A stretch of DNA of 64,000 nt from Umboniibacter marinipuniceus (GTDB lineage: Bacteria > Pseudomonadota > Gammaproteobacteria > Pseudomonadales > DSM-25080): positions 186,001-250,000 of the forward strand of contig NZ_REFJ01000002.1 in the NCBI RefSeq assembly GCF_003688415.1, given 5' to 3'. The notes under the pieces were generated by a model, which worked only from the letters and a program-made list of their open reading frames with translations, had not been told where the DNA came from and made no database searches. This document shows, in pieces, positions 28,279 to 38,179 of the stretch (the stretch's first letter is position 1; the number at the start of each line of letters is the position of its first letter). Both the position numbers and the translations under genes were made by a program.

Positions 28279-28896
28279 ATGGAACAGTTTCTAAGTATTT
28301 TTATTAAGTCTATCTTCATTGAGAACATGGCTTTGGCTGCATTCCTTGGAATGTGTACCTTCCTGGCTGTATCGAAGAAGATTGAAGCCGCAATTGGTCT
28401 AGGTATCGCAGTTGTTGTGGTACTTGTGGTTACCGTCCCAGTCAATAACTTGATCTATACAAACCTTCTTGCTCCGGGTGCGCTAACTTGGACCGGAATT
28501 GAAGGTATGGAAGAAGTCGATCTAGCATTCCTTGGACTATTGAGCTACATCGGCGTAATTGCTGCACTCGTTCAGATCATGGAGATGTTCTTAGACAAGT
28601 ACGTCCCGTCGCTCTATAACGCGTTGGGTGTCTTCCTTCCGTTGATCACCGTGAACTGCGCCATTTTAGGTGCAACATTGCTAATGGTTGAACGTAGCTA
28701 CTCATTCAGTGAGTCAATTGTCTACGGTGCCGGCGCTGGTGTTGGTTGGGCGATTGCGATCGTTGTTTTGGCTGGTATTCGTGAAAAGCTCAAGTACAGT
28801 GATGTACCAGATGGTTTACGCGGTTTGGGTATCACATTTATTACCGTAGGCTTGATGTCGCTTGGCTTCATGTCGTTCGGTGGTATCCAGCTTTAA
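28279..28896 (+). CDS. nqrE: Na+-NQR subunit E
   Basis: 205 residues, six predicted membrane helices in inverted topology to NqrD. Cysteines in [11 protein letters not shown] and [10 protein letters not shown] are the partner ligands of the shared 2Fe-2S cluster. Starts 3 bases after nqrD. Confidence 0.97.
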   Translation: MEQFLSIFIKSIFIENMALAAFLGMCTFLAVSKKIEAAIGLGIAVVVVLVVTVPVNNLIYTNLLAPGALTWTGIEGMEEVDLAFLGLLSYIGVIAALVQIMEMFLDKYVPSLYNALGVFLPLITVNCAILGATLLMVERSYSFSESIVYGAGAGVGWAIAIVVLAGIREKLKYSDVPDGLRGLGITFITVGLMSLGFMSFGGIQL

Positions 28897-28909
28897 GGGG
28901 TAGGATGTA

Positions 28910-30142
28910 ATGAGTATTTCTAGTATGACTATCGTCCTTGGTGTTGCAATGTTCCTCGTCATCGTTTTGGCGTTAGTGGTTGTAATTCTAAGTGCGCGTT
29001 CAAAGTTAGTGAATTCGGGTGACGTGACGATCAACGTCAACGACGAACGCGATATCGTTGTCCCTGCCGGTGGCAAGTTGTTGCAAACTCTTGCTGCGAA
29101 TAACGTATTTCTTTCTTCTGCCTGTGGTGGCGGTGGTAGTTGTGCGCAGTGTACCTGTAAGATTTTCAGTGGTGGCGGTGATTTGCTACCTACTGAGGAG
29201 CCACACTTTACTCGTCGAGAGGCGAAGGAAGGCTGGCGCTTGAGCTGTCAGGTAAACGTTAAGCAGGACATGAAGATCGAAGTACCTGAAGAAGTCTTCG
29301 GTGTTAAGAAGTGGGAATGTACCGTTGAGTCAAACCCGAACGTAGCAACCTTTATTAAGGAGCTTACGCTTAAGCTGCCTGAAGGTGAAAACGTAGATTT
29401 CCGTGCTGGCGGTTATGTTCAGCTTGAGTGTCCTCCTCATACTGTTAAGTACAGTGATTTTGACATTCAAGAAGAATATCGCGGTGACTGGGAGCGTTTT
29501 GGTTTCTTCGATGTGGTTTCAGATGTTAAAGAAACCACTATCCGTGCATACTCGATGGCTAACTACCCAGAAGAGAAGGGTGTCGTGAAGTTCAACATCC
29601 GTTGTGCTACGCCGCCGCCGAATAATCTATCGCTTACGCCAGGAATTATGTCGTCTTGGGTGTTCAACCTGAAACCAGGTGACAAAGTTACCGTATACGG
29701 CCCATTCGGTGAATTCTTCGCGAAAGATACTGACGCTGAAATGGTATTCGTAGGTGGTGGTGCAGGTATGGCGCCAATGCGTTCGCACATTTTTGACCAG
29801 CTCAAGCGTCTGCAATCTAAGCGTAAGATTTCTTTCTGGTACGGCGCGCGTTCACTTCGTGAAGCCTTCTACACGGAAGAGTTTGATAAGCTAGCTGAAG
29901 AGAATGAAAACTTCAGTTGGACGCTTGCGATGTCTGATCCCCAGCCGGAAGACAACTGGGAAGGCGCAACTGGATTCATCCATAACGTCCTTCTGGAGAA
30001 CTATCTGAAGGAGCATGAAGCACCCGAAGACTGTGAGTTCTACATGTGTGGTCCACCAATGATGAACGCAGCGGTGATTACCATGCTGAAGAATCTAGGT
30101 GTTGAAGACGAAAACATCATGTTGGATGACTTCGGTGGTTAA
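28910..30142 (+). CDS. nqrF: Na+-NQR subunit F (NADH dehydrogenase subunit)
   Basis: 410 residues. One N-terminal membrane helix is followed by a ferredoxin domain with cluster ligands C72, C78, C81 and C113 ([15 protein letters not shown] and LSCQV), then an FAD domain ([11 protein letters not shown]) and a NADH-binding domain ([15 protein letters not shown]). It accepts electrons from NADH on the cytoplasmic side. Its stop lies within the start region of apbE. Confidence 0.97.
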   Translation: MSISSMTIVLGVAMFLVIVLALVVVILSARSKLVNSGDVTINVNDERDIVVPAGGKLLQTLAANNVFLSSACGGGGSCAQCTCKIFSGGGDLLPTEEPHFTRREAKEGWRLSCQVNVKQDMKIEVPEEVFGVKKWECTVESNPNVATFIKELTLKLPEGENVDFRAGGYVQLECPPHTVKYSDFDIQEEYRGDWERFGFFDVVSDVKETTIRAYSMANYPEEKGVVKFNIRCATPPPNNLSLTPGIMSSWVFNLKPGDKVTVYGPFGEFFAKDTDAEMVFVGGGAGMAPMRSHIFDQLKRLQSKRKISFWYGARSLREAFYTEEFDKLAEENENFSWTLAMSDPQPEDNWEGATGFIHNVLLENYLKEHEAPEDCEFYMCGPPMMNAAVITMLKNLGVEDENIMLDDFGG

Positions 30143-31145
30143 GCTTAATCGCTTATTAAAAACAGGGCTTTTGGCCCTGTTTTTGGTTGTGTACGGCTGC
30201 GATACGGGCGGCACGTCCACCCTCATCGAAGGTCCCACTATGGGTACTCGCTACCATATCGTGGTGGTGAGTGAAGACACGGTTGATGGCGAAGCGTTGA
30301 AGCAAGAGGTTGATCGAATTCTTAGGTCGATTAACAATTCAATGTCCACCTATCAATCCGACTCCGAGCTATCGTTGATTAATGTCAGCGAGCAAACTGA
30401 CTTTCGCCTATCTACAGCGCTTGCCGAGGTGCTGTCTGCGGCCCTAGCAATCTGCGAAGCGGCGCCAACACACTACGACGTAAGTATCGGGCCACTGGTT
30501 AACCTCTGGGGTTTTGGTCCTTCCAATCGGGGTGATGAAGCGCCCAGTGAGCAGGATGTGCAGCGGGCACTTTCTCAGGTTGGTTGTGAGCGAATATCCT
30601 TAGTAGATCAGCAGCTGAGCCGCCCGCAGGGCATGTACATTGATCTGTCTTCCATAGCCAAGGGTTATGGCGCCGATGCGGTAGCCCGGCGGCTTGAGAT
30701 GCTAGGGTATTCCCACTACATGGTGGAAATTGGCGGTGAAGTGGTAGCTAAAGGCCGTAACGAACGTGGTACAATATGGCAGATTGGAGTTGAACGTCCC
30801 AGTTTGGAGGGTGGTAATCCCATCTTAGCGGTAGCGCTTGATTCACTGGGCGTGGCGACTTCTGGCGACTATCGCAACTTCTTTGTTGAGGGCGAAAAAC
30901 GCTATGGTCACACCATCAATCCAATAACGGGGTACCCAATTCAGCACAACACGCTGTCGGTGACAGTTGTAGCTGAAAATGCTATGCAGGCAGACGGTTG
31001 GGCTACCGCGTTAAATTCCGCGGGTGTTGAAGCGGGTTATGAGATTGCTACCAGCTTAGATCTAGCGGCTTTTTTTATCTATGCGGAAGACGGTGAGCTA
31101 AAGACATTAGCTTCGCCCGCATTTACAGAATTAACGGAGCAGTAA
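30126..31145 (+). CDS. apbE: FAD:protein FMN transferase, lipoprotein
   Basis: 339 residues from ATG 30126; GTG 30135 is equally possible because GGATG lies before it. Either start overlaps the end of nqrF. A lipoprotein signal ends at the lipobox cysteine in VVYGC, so the protein is likely anchored facing the periplasm. ApbE/TIM-barrel motifs include [35 protein letters not shown] and [12 protein letters not shown]. It attaches FMN to the threonines of NqrB and NqrC, matching its place in the operon. Confidence 0.95.
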   Translation: MTSVVKLNRLLKTGLLALFLVVYGCDTGGTSTLIEGPTMGTRYHIVVVSEDTVDGEALKQEVDRILRSINNSMSTYQSDSELSLINVSEQTDFRLSTALAEVLSAALAICEAAPTHYDVSIGPLVNLWGFGPSNRGDEAPSEQDVQRALSQVGCERISLVDQQLSRPQGMYIDLSSIAKGYGADAVARRLEMLGYSHYMVEIGGEVVAKGRNERGTIWQIGVERPSLEGGNPILAVALDSLGVATSGDYRNFFVEGEKRYGHTINPITGYPIQHNTLSVTVVAENAMQADGWATALNSAGVEAGYEIATSLDLAAFFIYAEDGELKTLASPAFTELTEQ

Positions 31146-31147
31146 TC

Positions 31148-31411
31148 ATGCTAACTATCATATTGAGTGTTGTTATTTTTGCAGTGTTAGTCGGGGCGAT
31201 GGCCGTTGGCGTTATTATGGGCAACAAGCCCATTGCCGGTTCATGCGGTGGCCTTAATACCATTGGCATGAAGGAAGATTGCGACATTTGTGGTGGTAAT
31301 GACACACTGTGTGATGAAGAGAAGCAGCGCAAGAAAAAAGCTGCAAAGCAAGATGTTTTAGCAGTCGGCGGAACTTTACAGCCACTGTTCAACGACGCAA
31401 CAAAAAAATAA
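31148..31411 (+). CDS. nqrM: Na+-NQR maturation protein NqrM
   Basis: 87 residues with one membrane helix (about 3-24) and four cysteines, C33, C45, C48 and C55, in the pattern GSCGGL, DCDICGG and LC. NqrM is required for Na+-NQR assembly, probably delivering iron for the NqrD/NqrE centre. It follows apbE by 2 bases and ends in a Lys-rich region. Confidence 0.93.
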   Translation: MLTIILSVVIFAVLVGAMAVGVIMGNKPIAGSCGGLNTIGMKEDCDICGGNDTLCDEEKQRKKKAAKQDVLAVGGTLQPLFNDATKK

Positions 31412-31425
31412 AAACGGAGTAATTT

Positions 31426-32832
31426 ATGCCGTCGTACGATTACGATCTACTTATTATTGGTTCTGGCCCCGCTGGTGAAGGGGCAGCACTGCACGCCGCA
31501 AAGCTGGATCAGCGTGTATGTATGATCGAGGAACAACACTTCGTGGGTGGTAATTGCACTCACAAAGGCACCATACCTTCAAAAGCGCTAAGACAAGCTG
31601 TTCGTCGCATTATTCAGTTCAATACCTTGCCGATGTTTCGTGACGTTGATGCGCCACAGATTTTTGGCTATCCCAAGGTGCTTAAGCAAGCTGAGCGAGT
31701 TATTCGTAAGCAAGTCAAGCTACGCACTGAGATGCTAGCGCGTAATGGCGTTAAGGTTGTTACGGGTGTTGCCTCGTTTGTTGACGCGAATACCGTTGAT
31801 GTAGCCGGGGAGTCGGGTATTGAAGAGAAAATTAGCGCCAAGAACGTGCTGATTGCCACTGGTTCACGCCCTTATCACCCTGCTCATATGGACTTTAATC
31901 ATCCGCGCGTGTTTTGTTCGGACTCAATCTTACATCTTAATAACACCCCCAAGACGCTGATTGTCTATGGTGCGGGTGTCATTGGTTGTGAGTACGCGAG
32001 TATTTTTGCGGGTTTAGGTGTTCATGTAGACCTTATTAATACTCGTTCAAGTTTACTTGAGTTCCTTGATGATGAAATTTCTGATGCTTTAGGCTACCAC
32101 CTGCGTGATATGGGCGTTAACGTTCGTCACAACGAAGAGGAAGAGCGTCTAGAAGTAGACGACGACGGCGTGACACTGTTCTTAGCCTCCGGTAAACGTC
32201 TTCGCGGTGATGCCATCTTGTTCTGTAACGGTAGAACGGGTAACACCAGCGATTTGAATCTCGAGGCTATCGGTCTTAAGGCGAATCACCGTGGCCAGAT
32301 TTCAGTTGATGAGAGCTATCGTACCGAGGTAGAGAATATTTATGGTGCGGGGGATGTCATTGGTTGGCCAGCGCTAGCGTCAGCGGCTTACGATCAGGGT
32401 CGTTCAGCGGCGGCAGCCATGCTTGGTGGTGAACAGGTCAGATTTGTTAATGATGTACCTACCGGTATTTATACTCTGCCGGAGATTAGCTCAATCGGTA
32501 AGACGGAAAGCGAATTGACCGCTGCGCGTATCCCATACGAAGTAGGTCGAGCGTTCTTTAAGAATATTGCTCGTGCACAAATTACCGGTGATGAAGTAGG
32601 TATGCTGAAGCTCTTGTTCCATGTGGACACACTGGAGATACTTGGAGTTCATAGTTTTGGTGCCGAATCATCGGAGATTATTCATATTGGTCAAGCGGTG
32701 ATGAATCAGCCTGCTGGTAATAACAGTATTGAGTACTTTGTGAACTCAACGTTTAATTACCCAACCATGGCCGAGGCTTATCGTGTCGCGGCATTGGAAG
32801 GGCTAGAGCGGGTTGGTCGTCTTAACGATTAA
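31426..32832 (+). CDS. sthA: Soluble pyridine nucleotide transhydrogenase
   Basis: 468 residues, flavoprotein of the disulfide reductase family. [10 protein letters not shown] binds FAD. In [16 protein letters not shown] the second redox cysteine is replaced by T49, as in E. coli SthA, which separates it from lipoamide and glutathione reductases. [13 protein letters not shown] is the NAD(P) site. It converts NADPH plus NAD to NADP plus NADH. An ACGGAG site precedes the ATG. Its last 11 bases overlap the convergent phosphodiesterase gene. Confidence 0.96.
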   Translation: MPSYDYDLLIIGSGPAGEGAALHAAKLDQRVCMIEEQHFVGGNCTHKGTIPSKALRQAVRRIIQFNTLPMFRDVDAPQIFGYPKVLKQAERVIRKQVKLRTEMLARNGVKVVTGVASFVDANTVDVAGESGIEEKISAKNVLIATGSRPYHPAHMDFNHPRVFCSDSILHLNNTPKTLIVYGAGVIGCEYASIFAGLGVHVDLINTRSSLLEFLDDEISDALGYHLRDMGVNVRHNEEEERLEVDDDGVTLFLASGKRLRGDAILFCNGRTGNTSDLNLEAIGLKANHRGQISVDESYRTEVENIYGAGDVIGWPALASAAYDQGRSAAAAMLGGEQVRFVNDVPTGIYTLPEISSIGKTESELTAARIPYEVGRAFFKNIARAQITGDEVGMLKLLFHVDTLEILGVHSFGAESSEIIHIGQAVMNQPAGNNSIEYFVNSTFNYPTMAEAYRVAALEGLERVGRLND

Positions 32833-33487
32833 GCTGCGGACAAAACGCCCAGGGGCGGTCAGTGATTATCTGATCGACCCCTAATTTCCGCAAAGATTTC
32901 GCTCTCTTCAAACTATTTACCGTCCACACACTTACGGCTAGTCCGTGCGATTTTGCCTTCTTAATCAGACTTAAGCTTACACTGTTGTTGCGTACGGCAA
33001 TGAGTTCGCAGCCCAAGCCCCACGCTAACCCAACCGGGTTACAGTCCAATTTGTCAACGAGCAGCCCGCGTCGGAGTTCATGGTGATCTCTGTTAATCAT
33101 TGCTAGTAATCGTCTATCAAACGAGGTTAGAACAACGTTCGGGTTTTCTTTGGCAAACGCTGCAACGAGCGCGAACTGCTGTTGCCAAATGCTAAGCGGT
33201 GCCGGTTTGAGTTCGAGTTGAATCATGCCGGGGTAGGGCGGTAGCTGAGCAAGTTGATCGTCAAAGAGGATGCGAGAGTCGGTAGCAATAATTTCACTGC
33301 TAGTGCTTTCATGAATGGCTTTAGCGCCGAGTTTGTTGTCGTGATAGAGCGCTAAGCGACCGTCTGCAGTGGGACGTACGTCGAGTTCTATGCCGTCACA
33401 GTGGTATTCGTAGGCCGCCCAAAACGCTTCCATGGTGTTATCGTGGAAGCGTTTCCTGCATCCGCGATGACCAAGTATTTCACTCAC
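32822..33487 (-). CDS. Glycerophosphodiester phosphodiesterase family protein
   Basis: 221 residues from GTG 33487, with AAGG 6-7 bases upstream; a TTG at 33493 directly abuts that site and is less likely. GDPD motifs are ILGHRG at the start, [20 protein letters not shown] with metal-binding Glu, Asp and His, and QLELKP. Members hydrolyse glycerophosphodiesters to glycerol-3-phosphate and an alcohol. No signal peptide, so probably cytoplasmic. It follows the small exported protein gene directly and ends inside the 3' end of sthA. Confidence 0.88.
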   Translation of the reverse strand: MSEILGHRGCRKRFHDNTMEAFWAAYEYHCDGIELDVRPTADGRLALYHDNKLGAKAIHESTSSEIIATDSRILFDDQLAQLPPYPGMIQLELKPAPLSIWQQQFALVAAFAKENPNVVLTSFDRRLLAMINRDHHELRRGLLVDKLDCNPVGLAWGLGCELIAVRNNSVSLSLIKKAKSHGLAVSVWTVNSLKRAKSLRKLGVDQIITDRPWAFCPQLNR

Positions 33488-33764
33488 TTTCAACCTTTCT
33501 TACTGCGCTCAAAACACGGTCTTCCTCGAAAACAACAATAAAGTGCTCATAGTGCCACTTGCTGATGGCTGGATCACCAATTGGCATTGACTCGCTAGCT
33601 GGTTCACCGAACGCCGTGAGTACTTCCAATTGCGTTTGCCCATTGGCGGGTAGCGTGAGTTCATTATTACCCTGTTGACCCACAGGAATCACGATTTCTT
33701 CGGATAGAACATCAGCCGATACAAGTGTGAGGCTAAGCAATAAACAAACAACAGCAAGTTTCAT
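33480..33764 (-). CDS. Small exported hypothetical protein
   Basis: 94 residues from ATG 33764 (GGAAA five bases upstream); ATG 33776 would add four residues. MKLAVVCLLLSLTLVSADVLSE is a likely signal peptide, shown here by its residues 1-20. The mature part contains LTAFGEPASESMPIGDPAISKW and YEHFIVVFEEDRV, reminiscent of BamE-like small beta folds, though this is only an impression. It overlaps the phosphodiesterase start. Function unknown. Confidence 0.68.
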   Translation of the reverse strand: MKLAVVCLLLSLTLVSADVLSEEIVIPVGQQGNNELTLPANGQTQLEVLTAFGEPASESMPIGDPAISKWHYEHFIVVFEEDRVLSAVRKVESE

Positions 33765-33849
33765 AACATTTTCCATAGTGTGAATTCATTGTAGCAGTGT
33801 ATCATGGAGAAAATTAACACTCAGTTACTGCTATTGGATATTGTGAAAC

Positions 33850-35064
33850 ATGACGCAGAGATTTCTGCTTTCAGTTGCCTGGCGATTCCTGCGCGCTAAA
33901 CATGCCGGCTGGTTTGCCTCATTTATCACCCTCACTTCGGTCCTTGGAATCGCCCTAGGTGTGTGCAGTCTAATCACGGTTATGTCGGTGTTAAATGGCT
34001 TCTCCGATGAAATCCGCGCTCGCGTGGTCGCGGCGGAACCCCACCTTCTATTGAACCCTTCTCACGATTATTCAGCTAGCCTATCAGACCCAGATATCCT
34101 GGCTGTTGCGCCGGTGCTGCGCTTTACCGCAATTGGGCAGTCTGCCTCGCAACTTCAGGGCGTGGAGGTCAATGCGGTTGACTTCGACAGCTATCCTCTT
34201 GTGGTGCCAATGAATGGATACCTCGTGGACGGACGTTGGCTAGAGCGTGATGATCGCTTTCATATCGTTATTAGTCAGCTTCAGGCTCGACGGTGGCGGT
34301 TGCAGGTGGGAGATTCACTTACGTTACTGCTCCCTAGCTTTAGTTCGACCCCAGCCGGTCTTTTTCCTCGAAGCAAAACGTTAAAAATTATCGGTCTCTA
34401 TAGTACTAATTCGGACACTGACACGTCGCAGGTATATATCCCACTGAAGGTTGGCGAATTATTGACGCGAGCGGGTGACTACCAAACAGAGTTGGCGGTG
34501 CGCACCAATAGAGCGTTTGATTTAGCACCACTTATTCAGCGTCTTGAAGTTCAACGCGGGATCACTCACGTGAGCTCCTGGCAGGATAAGCATCAGGCGC
34601 TCTTCGCCGCAATCGCGATGGAGAAACGCATCACCTCTTTCGTCCTGCTAGCGATTGTGGCGGTGGCGGCCTTTAATGTTATCGCCGCGCTCTCCATGCA
34701 GGTACTCAATAAACGTAAGAGCATTGCGGTACTAAGAACACAGGGGCTCTCTCGTCATGCCGCAGGGCGCATATTTGCGTTTCAGGGGTTGATAATTGGC
34801 GGCTCTGGAATTCTACTCGGCTCAAGCATTGGCGTGCTGTTGAGCCTCTACTTCAGAGAATTTAGTAATTGGGTTCAGGATACGCTTGGCGTGTATCTCT
34901 TTGATCCTAGTGTGTACTACGTTAACTATCTGCCAACCTCTCTTGATTGGTGGGACGTTGCGCTCGTTAACATCGCCACGGCGGTGATTGCAACTTTCGC
35001 TATTTGGCATCCCGTGAAGAAGGCTTTAACCATTGAACCAGCGGAAGCGTTAAACTATGAATAG
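33850..35064 (+). CDS. lolC: Lipoprotein-releasing ABC transporter permease LolC
   Basis: 404 residues: an N-terminal membrane helix (about 22-50), a periplasmic domain of about 200 residues, and three C-terminal helices. FITLTSVLGIALGVCSLITVMSVLNGF and VAAFNVIAALSMQVLNKRKSIAVLRTQG are family hallmarks (partial quotes). With LolD and LolE it extracts outer-membrane lipoproteins for LolA. Named LolC by position first in lolCDE; the two permeases are paralogues. Its end overlaps lolD by 8 bases. Confidence 0.9.
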   Translation: MTQRFLLSVAWRFLRAKHAGWFASFITLTSVLGIALGVCSLITVMSVLNGFSDEIRARVVAAEPHLLLNPSHDYSASLSDPDILAVAPVLRFTAIGQSASQLQGVEVNAVDFDSYPLVVPMNGYLVDGRWLERDDRFHIVISQLQARRWRLQVGDSLTLLLPSFSSTPAGLFPRSKTLKIIGLYSTNSDTDTSQVYIPLKVGELLTRAGDYQTELAVRTNRAFDLAPLIQRLEVQRGITHVSSWQDKHQALFAAIAMEKRITSFVLLAIVAVAAFNVIAALSMQVLNKRKSIAVLRTQGLSRHAAGRIFAFQGLIIGGSGILLGSSIGVLLSLYFREFSNWVQDTLGVYLFDPSVYYVNYLPTSLDWWDVALVNIATAVIATFAIWHPVKKALTIEPAEALNYE

Positions 35065-35737
35065 AGTTATGTTGTCAGCCCAAGGCATCAGTAAATCCTA
35101 TCTTCAAGGTCAGAATGAATTACCCATTCTCCGTGATTTGGCAATGACGGTTCATGAAGGTGAGATGGTGGCGATTGTTGGCAAATCCGGAAGTGGTAAA
35201 TCAACCTTGCTGAATTTGCTAGCAGGCCTCGATCACCCAGACTCAGGTGAAGTCACGTTGGCGGACTGTTGTTGGCAGAAGACAGGCGAGCGAGAGCGTG
35301 ATCGTGTGCGTAACCATTCACTTGGTTTCGTCTATCAATTTCACCACCTTCTGCCCGAGTTTAGTGCGCTGGAAAATGTGGCTATGCCACTTCGTATCGC
35401 TGGCATGAGCAGCGCGAAGGCGCGTGTTGTCGCGCTAGATTTGCTGGCTAAAGTCGGCCTTTCGGACCGCGCAAAGCATCGCCCGAACCAGCTTTCTGGA
35501 GGTGAAAGACAGCGTGTTGCCATTGCGCGGGGGCTAGCCAATAGCCCCGCAGTGGTACTGATGGACGAACCAACCGGTAACTTGGATGTGGAAACAGCAT
35601 CTGAAGTTCGCGATCTGATCAAGACGCTGAGTCGTTCAGCTTCTACAGCGTTTGTGATCGTCACCCACGATCCCAGCTTTGCCGAGTACGCCGATAGGGT
35701 ACTTACGCTTACCAACGGCAAACTAGAGGACCACTAA
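35057..35737 (+). CDS. lolD: Lipoprotein-releasing ABC transporter ATPase LolD
   Basis: 226 residues. Walker A GKSGSGKST, the ABC signature LSGGERQRVAIARGLA, Walker B VVLMDEPTGNLD and the switch histidine in VTHD are all present. LQGQNELPILRDL and FVYQFHHLLPEFSALEN resemble LolD rather than other MacB-type ATPases. Overlaps lolC by 8 bases and shares its final base with lolE. Confidence 0.95.
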   Translation: MNRVMLSAQGISKSYLQGQNELPILRDLAMTVHEGEMVAIVGKSGSGKSTLLNLLAGLDHPDSGEVTLADCCWQKTGERERDRVRNHSLGFVYQFHHLLPEFSALENVAMPLRIAGMSSAKARVVALDLLAKVGLSDRAKHRPNQLSGGERQRVAIARGLANSPAVVLMDEPTGNLDVETASEVRDLIKTLSRSASTAFVIVTHDPSFAEYADRVLTLTNGKLEDH

Positions 35738-36960
35738 TGCGGTTTAGTTTTGATGTGGGTCAGCGTTACTCAAAAGTTAGCCAACAGGGCTCTCTAATTG
35801 GATTTATTTCCAGCCTCGCAGGCAAGGGGCTCGCGCTGTCGGTAGCTATTTTAGTGGTGGTGATTGCCGTCATTGATGGTTTTGAACGCGAACTAGAAGA
35901 GCGTATCTTAAACTTAGTACCCCATGTCGAATTAAGTCGTTACGGCGGTATTGAGGAGTGGCAGCAAACTATTGAGGTATTGGAGGCGCTTCCCGAGGTT
36001 ACTTCGGCTGCACCGTATATTAATCAATCGGTATTGTTTAAGAGTGGCACGACGGTTGCGCCGGGTATGCTCTCCGCGGTTGATCTTGAGTTGGAGGCGC
36101 AGTTTAGCCCTTTGGCTAATTTTGTGGAAGCCGGCGATCTTTCAGCGTTGAGTGATGGCGAATCAATTGTATTGGGAGCAGGAATTGCCGAGAAACTTGA
36201 TCTCTCGGTAGGGCAGTTATTTACGCTAATGATTCCGGGCGATTCCGCCACTACTCAGCCCACTATCCGACGGCTTAAGGTGGTTGCGATTATTGCGTCA
36301 GGCACAGAGCTCGATCAGGTGCTGGCAATAACTACGATTGATTCCGCTCAAGCTTGGCTGAAGCGAAGTCGTGTTGACGGTATTAAGCTTAAGCTGACCG
36401 ATCTTTATCGCGCTGATATAACCGGGCTACTGATTTCAGAAAGCCTTGGGGGCGGTTATACATCGAAAAGCTGGCAGCGCCAATTCCGCCAGCTTTCGTT
36501 CGCCATCCAGACCTCAAAACAGATGATTAACTTACTGCTGTTACTGATTATTCTGGCGGCCGTTTTTAATGTTGTGACAACCTTGACGATGGTGGTAATT
36601 GAGAAAAAATCTGATATTGCCATCCTCAGGTCAATGGGCGCTTCTCGCTTTGCGATCATGCGAATCTTTGTGAGTCAGGGCTTTATGGTTGGCGTTTACG
36701 CCGCGTTAAAGGGAATTTTGGCAGGTATTCTGGTGTGCCTAGTGCTACCTTGGTTAGGTGAGCTAATTGAGCTGTTTAGCGGCGTAACACTGCTAAGCTC
36801 CGACGTTTACCCCGTTGATTTCATCCCAGTATTCTTAAAAGTCGAGACCATTGCCTTGGTGGCGGGGGTGGCTATTTGTGCGAGCTCGTTGGTGTCCGTT
36901 TTTCCCGCTTGGCGTGCGTCACGGGTAGATCCGGCGAAGGTTTTGCAGTTAGAGATCTAA
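35737..36960 (+). CDS. lolE: Lipoprotein-releasing ABC transporter permease LolE
   Basis: 407 residues with the same topology as LolC. DGFERELEERILNLVPHVEL and SAAPYINQSVLF resemble E. coli LolE. The stop TAA at 36958-36960 is followed ten bases later by a 21-bp tandem array that stays open in the lolE frame for 85 codons, so stop readthrough would add seven copies of a hydrophobic L-V/A-V-T-I-T-P heptad. I keep the annotated end at the TAA. Confidence 0.93.
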   Translation: MRFSFDVGQRYSKVSQQGSLIGFISSLAGKGLALSVAILVVVIAVIDGFERELEERILNLVPHVELSRYGGIEEWQQTIEVLEALPEVTSAAPYINQSVLFKSGTTVAPGMLSAVDLELEAQFSPLANFVEAGDLSALSDGESIVLGAGIAEKLDLSVGQLFTLMIPGDSATTQPTIRRLKVVAIIASGTELDQVLAITTIDSAQAWLKRSRVDGIKLKLTDLYRADITGLLISESLGGGYTSKSWQRQFRQLSFAIQTSKQMINLLLLLIILAAVFNVVTTLTMVVIEKKSDIAILRSMGASRFAIMRIFVSQGFMVGVYAALKGILAGILVCLVLPWLGELIELFSGVTLLSSDVYPVDFIPVFLKVETIALVAGVAICASSLVSVFPAWRASRVDPAKVLQLEI

Positions 36961-36970
36961 TTGCTTGCTT

Positions 36971-37117
36971 CGCTAGTTGTTACGATTACGCCGCTAGTTG
37001 TTACGATTACGCCGCTAGTTGTTACGATTACGCCGCTAGTTGTTACGATTACGCCGCTAGCTGTTACGATTACGCCGCTAGCTGTTACGATTACGCCGCT
37101 AGTTGTTACGATTACGT
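36971..37117. repeat. Seven-copy 21-bp tandem repeat (minisatellite)
   Basis: Seven direct head-to-tail units start at 36971, 36992, 37013, 37034, 37055, 37076 and 37097. The shared core is CTAGTTGTTACGATTACG. Units 5 and 6 carry CTAGC instead of CTAGT and unit 7 ends in T instead of C; otherwise they are identical. The array fills the convergent gap between lolE and the DUF2062 gene, and unit 7 encodes that gene's last residues (RNRNN-stop). Near-identity suggests recent expansion. The unit is two helical turns and a multiple of three. Confidence 0.97.
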
Positions 37118-37614
37118 CGCTTCTGCCAGGCGTTGACTACGTGAAATCGCCAAAATCCTCGTGCCACAAACCAGCCAATACCACCAAAGAAGAGTCCACA
37201 ACTGACGCAGCCAACTAAGAATGGAAGCCACGAAGTGGCAAGCTGATCGCCAAGCCAAACAAGAGTCAGTTCTTCGGGCATTGGGATAGGTGGTTGTCCA
37301 AGTAGTAGAAGTCCAACGCGATAGGCCCCATAGAAGAGGATGGGCATTGTAAGGGGGTTGCTAATCCACACCAATACCACAGACAGTGCAATATTGGCAC
37401 GAAATAACACGGCGAGTGCCGCCGCGGCAAGCATCTGAAATGGTATGGGGAGGAAGCTACAGAATATGCCAATAAAGACAGCTCGTGCCACGCAACGACG
37501 ATTTAAGTGCCATAGGCTGCCGTCGGCCAACCAATGTTGAATCCAAGCCAGCCCTTTATGCTCACGAATATACTGAGGGTCAGGCATGATCTTTTTAAAG
37601 AAGTTTTTGGCCAT
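37099..37614 (-). CDS. DUF2062 membrane protein
   Basis: 171 residues with about three to four hydrophobic segments (51-72, 75-92, 95-110, 135-155). HLNRRCVARAVFIGIFCSFLPIPFQM and SNPLTMPILFYGAYRVGLLLLG blocks are typical of DUF2062 (partial quotes). Function is unknown; a gene of this type sits near lolCDE in pseudomonads. The C-terminal five residues and stop come from the last unit of the 21-bp repeat array. Confidence 0.85.
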   Translation of the reverse strand: MAKNFFKKIMPDPQYIREHKGLAWIQHWLADGSLWHLNRRCVARAVFIGIFCSFLPIPFQMLAAAALAVLFRANIALSVVLVWISNPLTMPILFYGAYRVGLLLLGQPPIPMPEELTLVWLGDQLATSWLPFLVGCVSCGLFFGGIGWFVARGFWRFHVVNAWQKRRNRNN

Positions 37615-37723
37615 TTAAGTCTTTGGTTTCAAATTAGTTGTTTAATTATGTGCCCGTTGGGTCGAAAAATCTATTAAAACGCGGGGAAAGCGATTTAATA
37701 ATGAGCTACTAACTAAAAACCGT

Positions 37724-38179
37724 TCAAATAATACCCAATTCTAGGGCGGCAGCCATTGATTCGCCTAATTCTCTAGCCGAAATTAGGTGGCTATCTTGCG
37801 GTTCTCCTTTAACGAGGAGCGTGTCACCAATTTGCCGATAGCGGTAGCCGGTGAGAATACGTTGGAGCGCCTTCTCGGCGCCGGTTCCATCGTTACCAGC
37901 GCTAATAATTAACTGAAACGGTAGTGCAAGCTGAAGCGCTTCCACTTCATAATAAGTCTGATCAAAGAAGTGTTTTATTGCGCCTGACATTGTGCCGAAG
38001 TTCTCAGGCGTCGCAATGACCAGTGCCGAGGCGTTCATTAAGTCTTCTGGTCCCCCTTGAAGCGCTTCAACTACCCGAACTTTAACGCCCGATACGCGTT
38101 CGGCACCTTCAATGAAGGCATCGCATAATTGTTGCGTATTGCCAGTCTTACTGTGCTTAACAAGTAGGAGGGTCTTCAT
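37724..38179 (-). CDS. Flavodoxin-like FMN-binding protein
   Basis: 151 residues from ATG 38179; two or three upstream ATGs (to 38206) are possible and none has a clear ribosome binding site. VKHSKTGNTQQL near the start is the FMN phosphate loop of flavodoxin folds, and TPENFGTMSGAIKHFFDQTYY is the typical flavin-ring loop. Members are NAD(P)H-dependent FMN reductases or WrbA-like proteins; the substrate is unknown. Its start codon overlaps the start codon of divergent comEC. Confidence 0.8.
   Translation of the reverse strand: MKTLLLVKHSKTGNTQQLCDAFIEGAERVSGVKVRVVEALQGGPEDLMNASALVIATPENFGTMSGAIKHFFDQTYYEVEALQLALPFQLIISAGNDGTGAEKALQRILTGYRYRQIGDTLLVKGEPQDSHLISARELGESMAAALELGII

Noticed and set aside
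36971-37117. CRISPR array
   Set aside because: The 21-bp units are directly contiguous with no unique spacers and no cas genes are present.
36876-37136. Plus-strand frame with CYDYAAS heptad repeats
   Set aside because: It is only the 21-bp array read in another frame, begins inside lolE out of frame and has no ribosome binding site.
36961-37218. 85-codon frame continuing after the lolE stop
   Set aside because: It begins with a TTG straight after the stop, without a ribosome binding site; kept only as a readthrough possibility.
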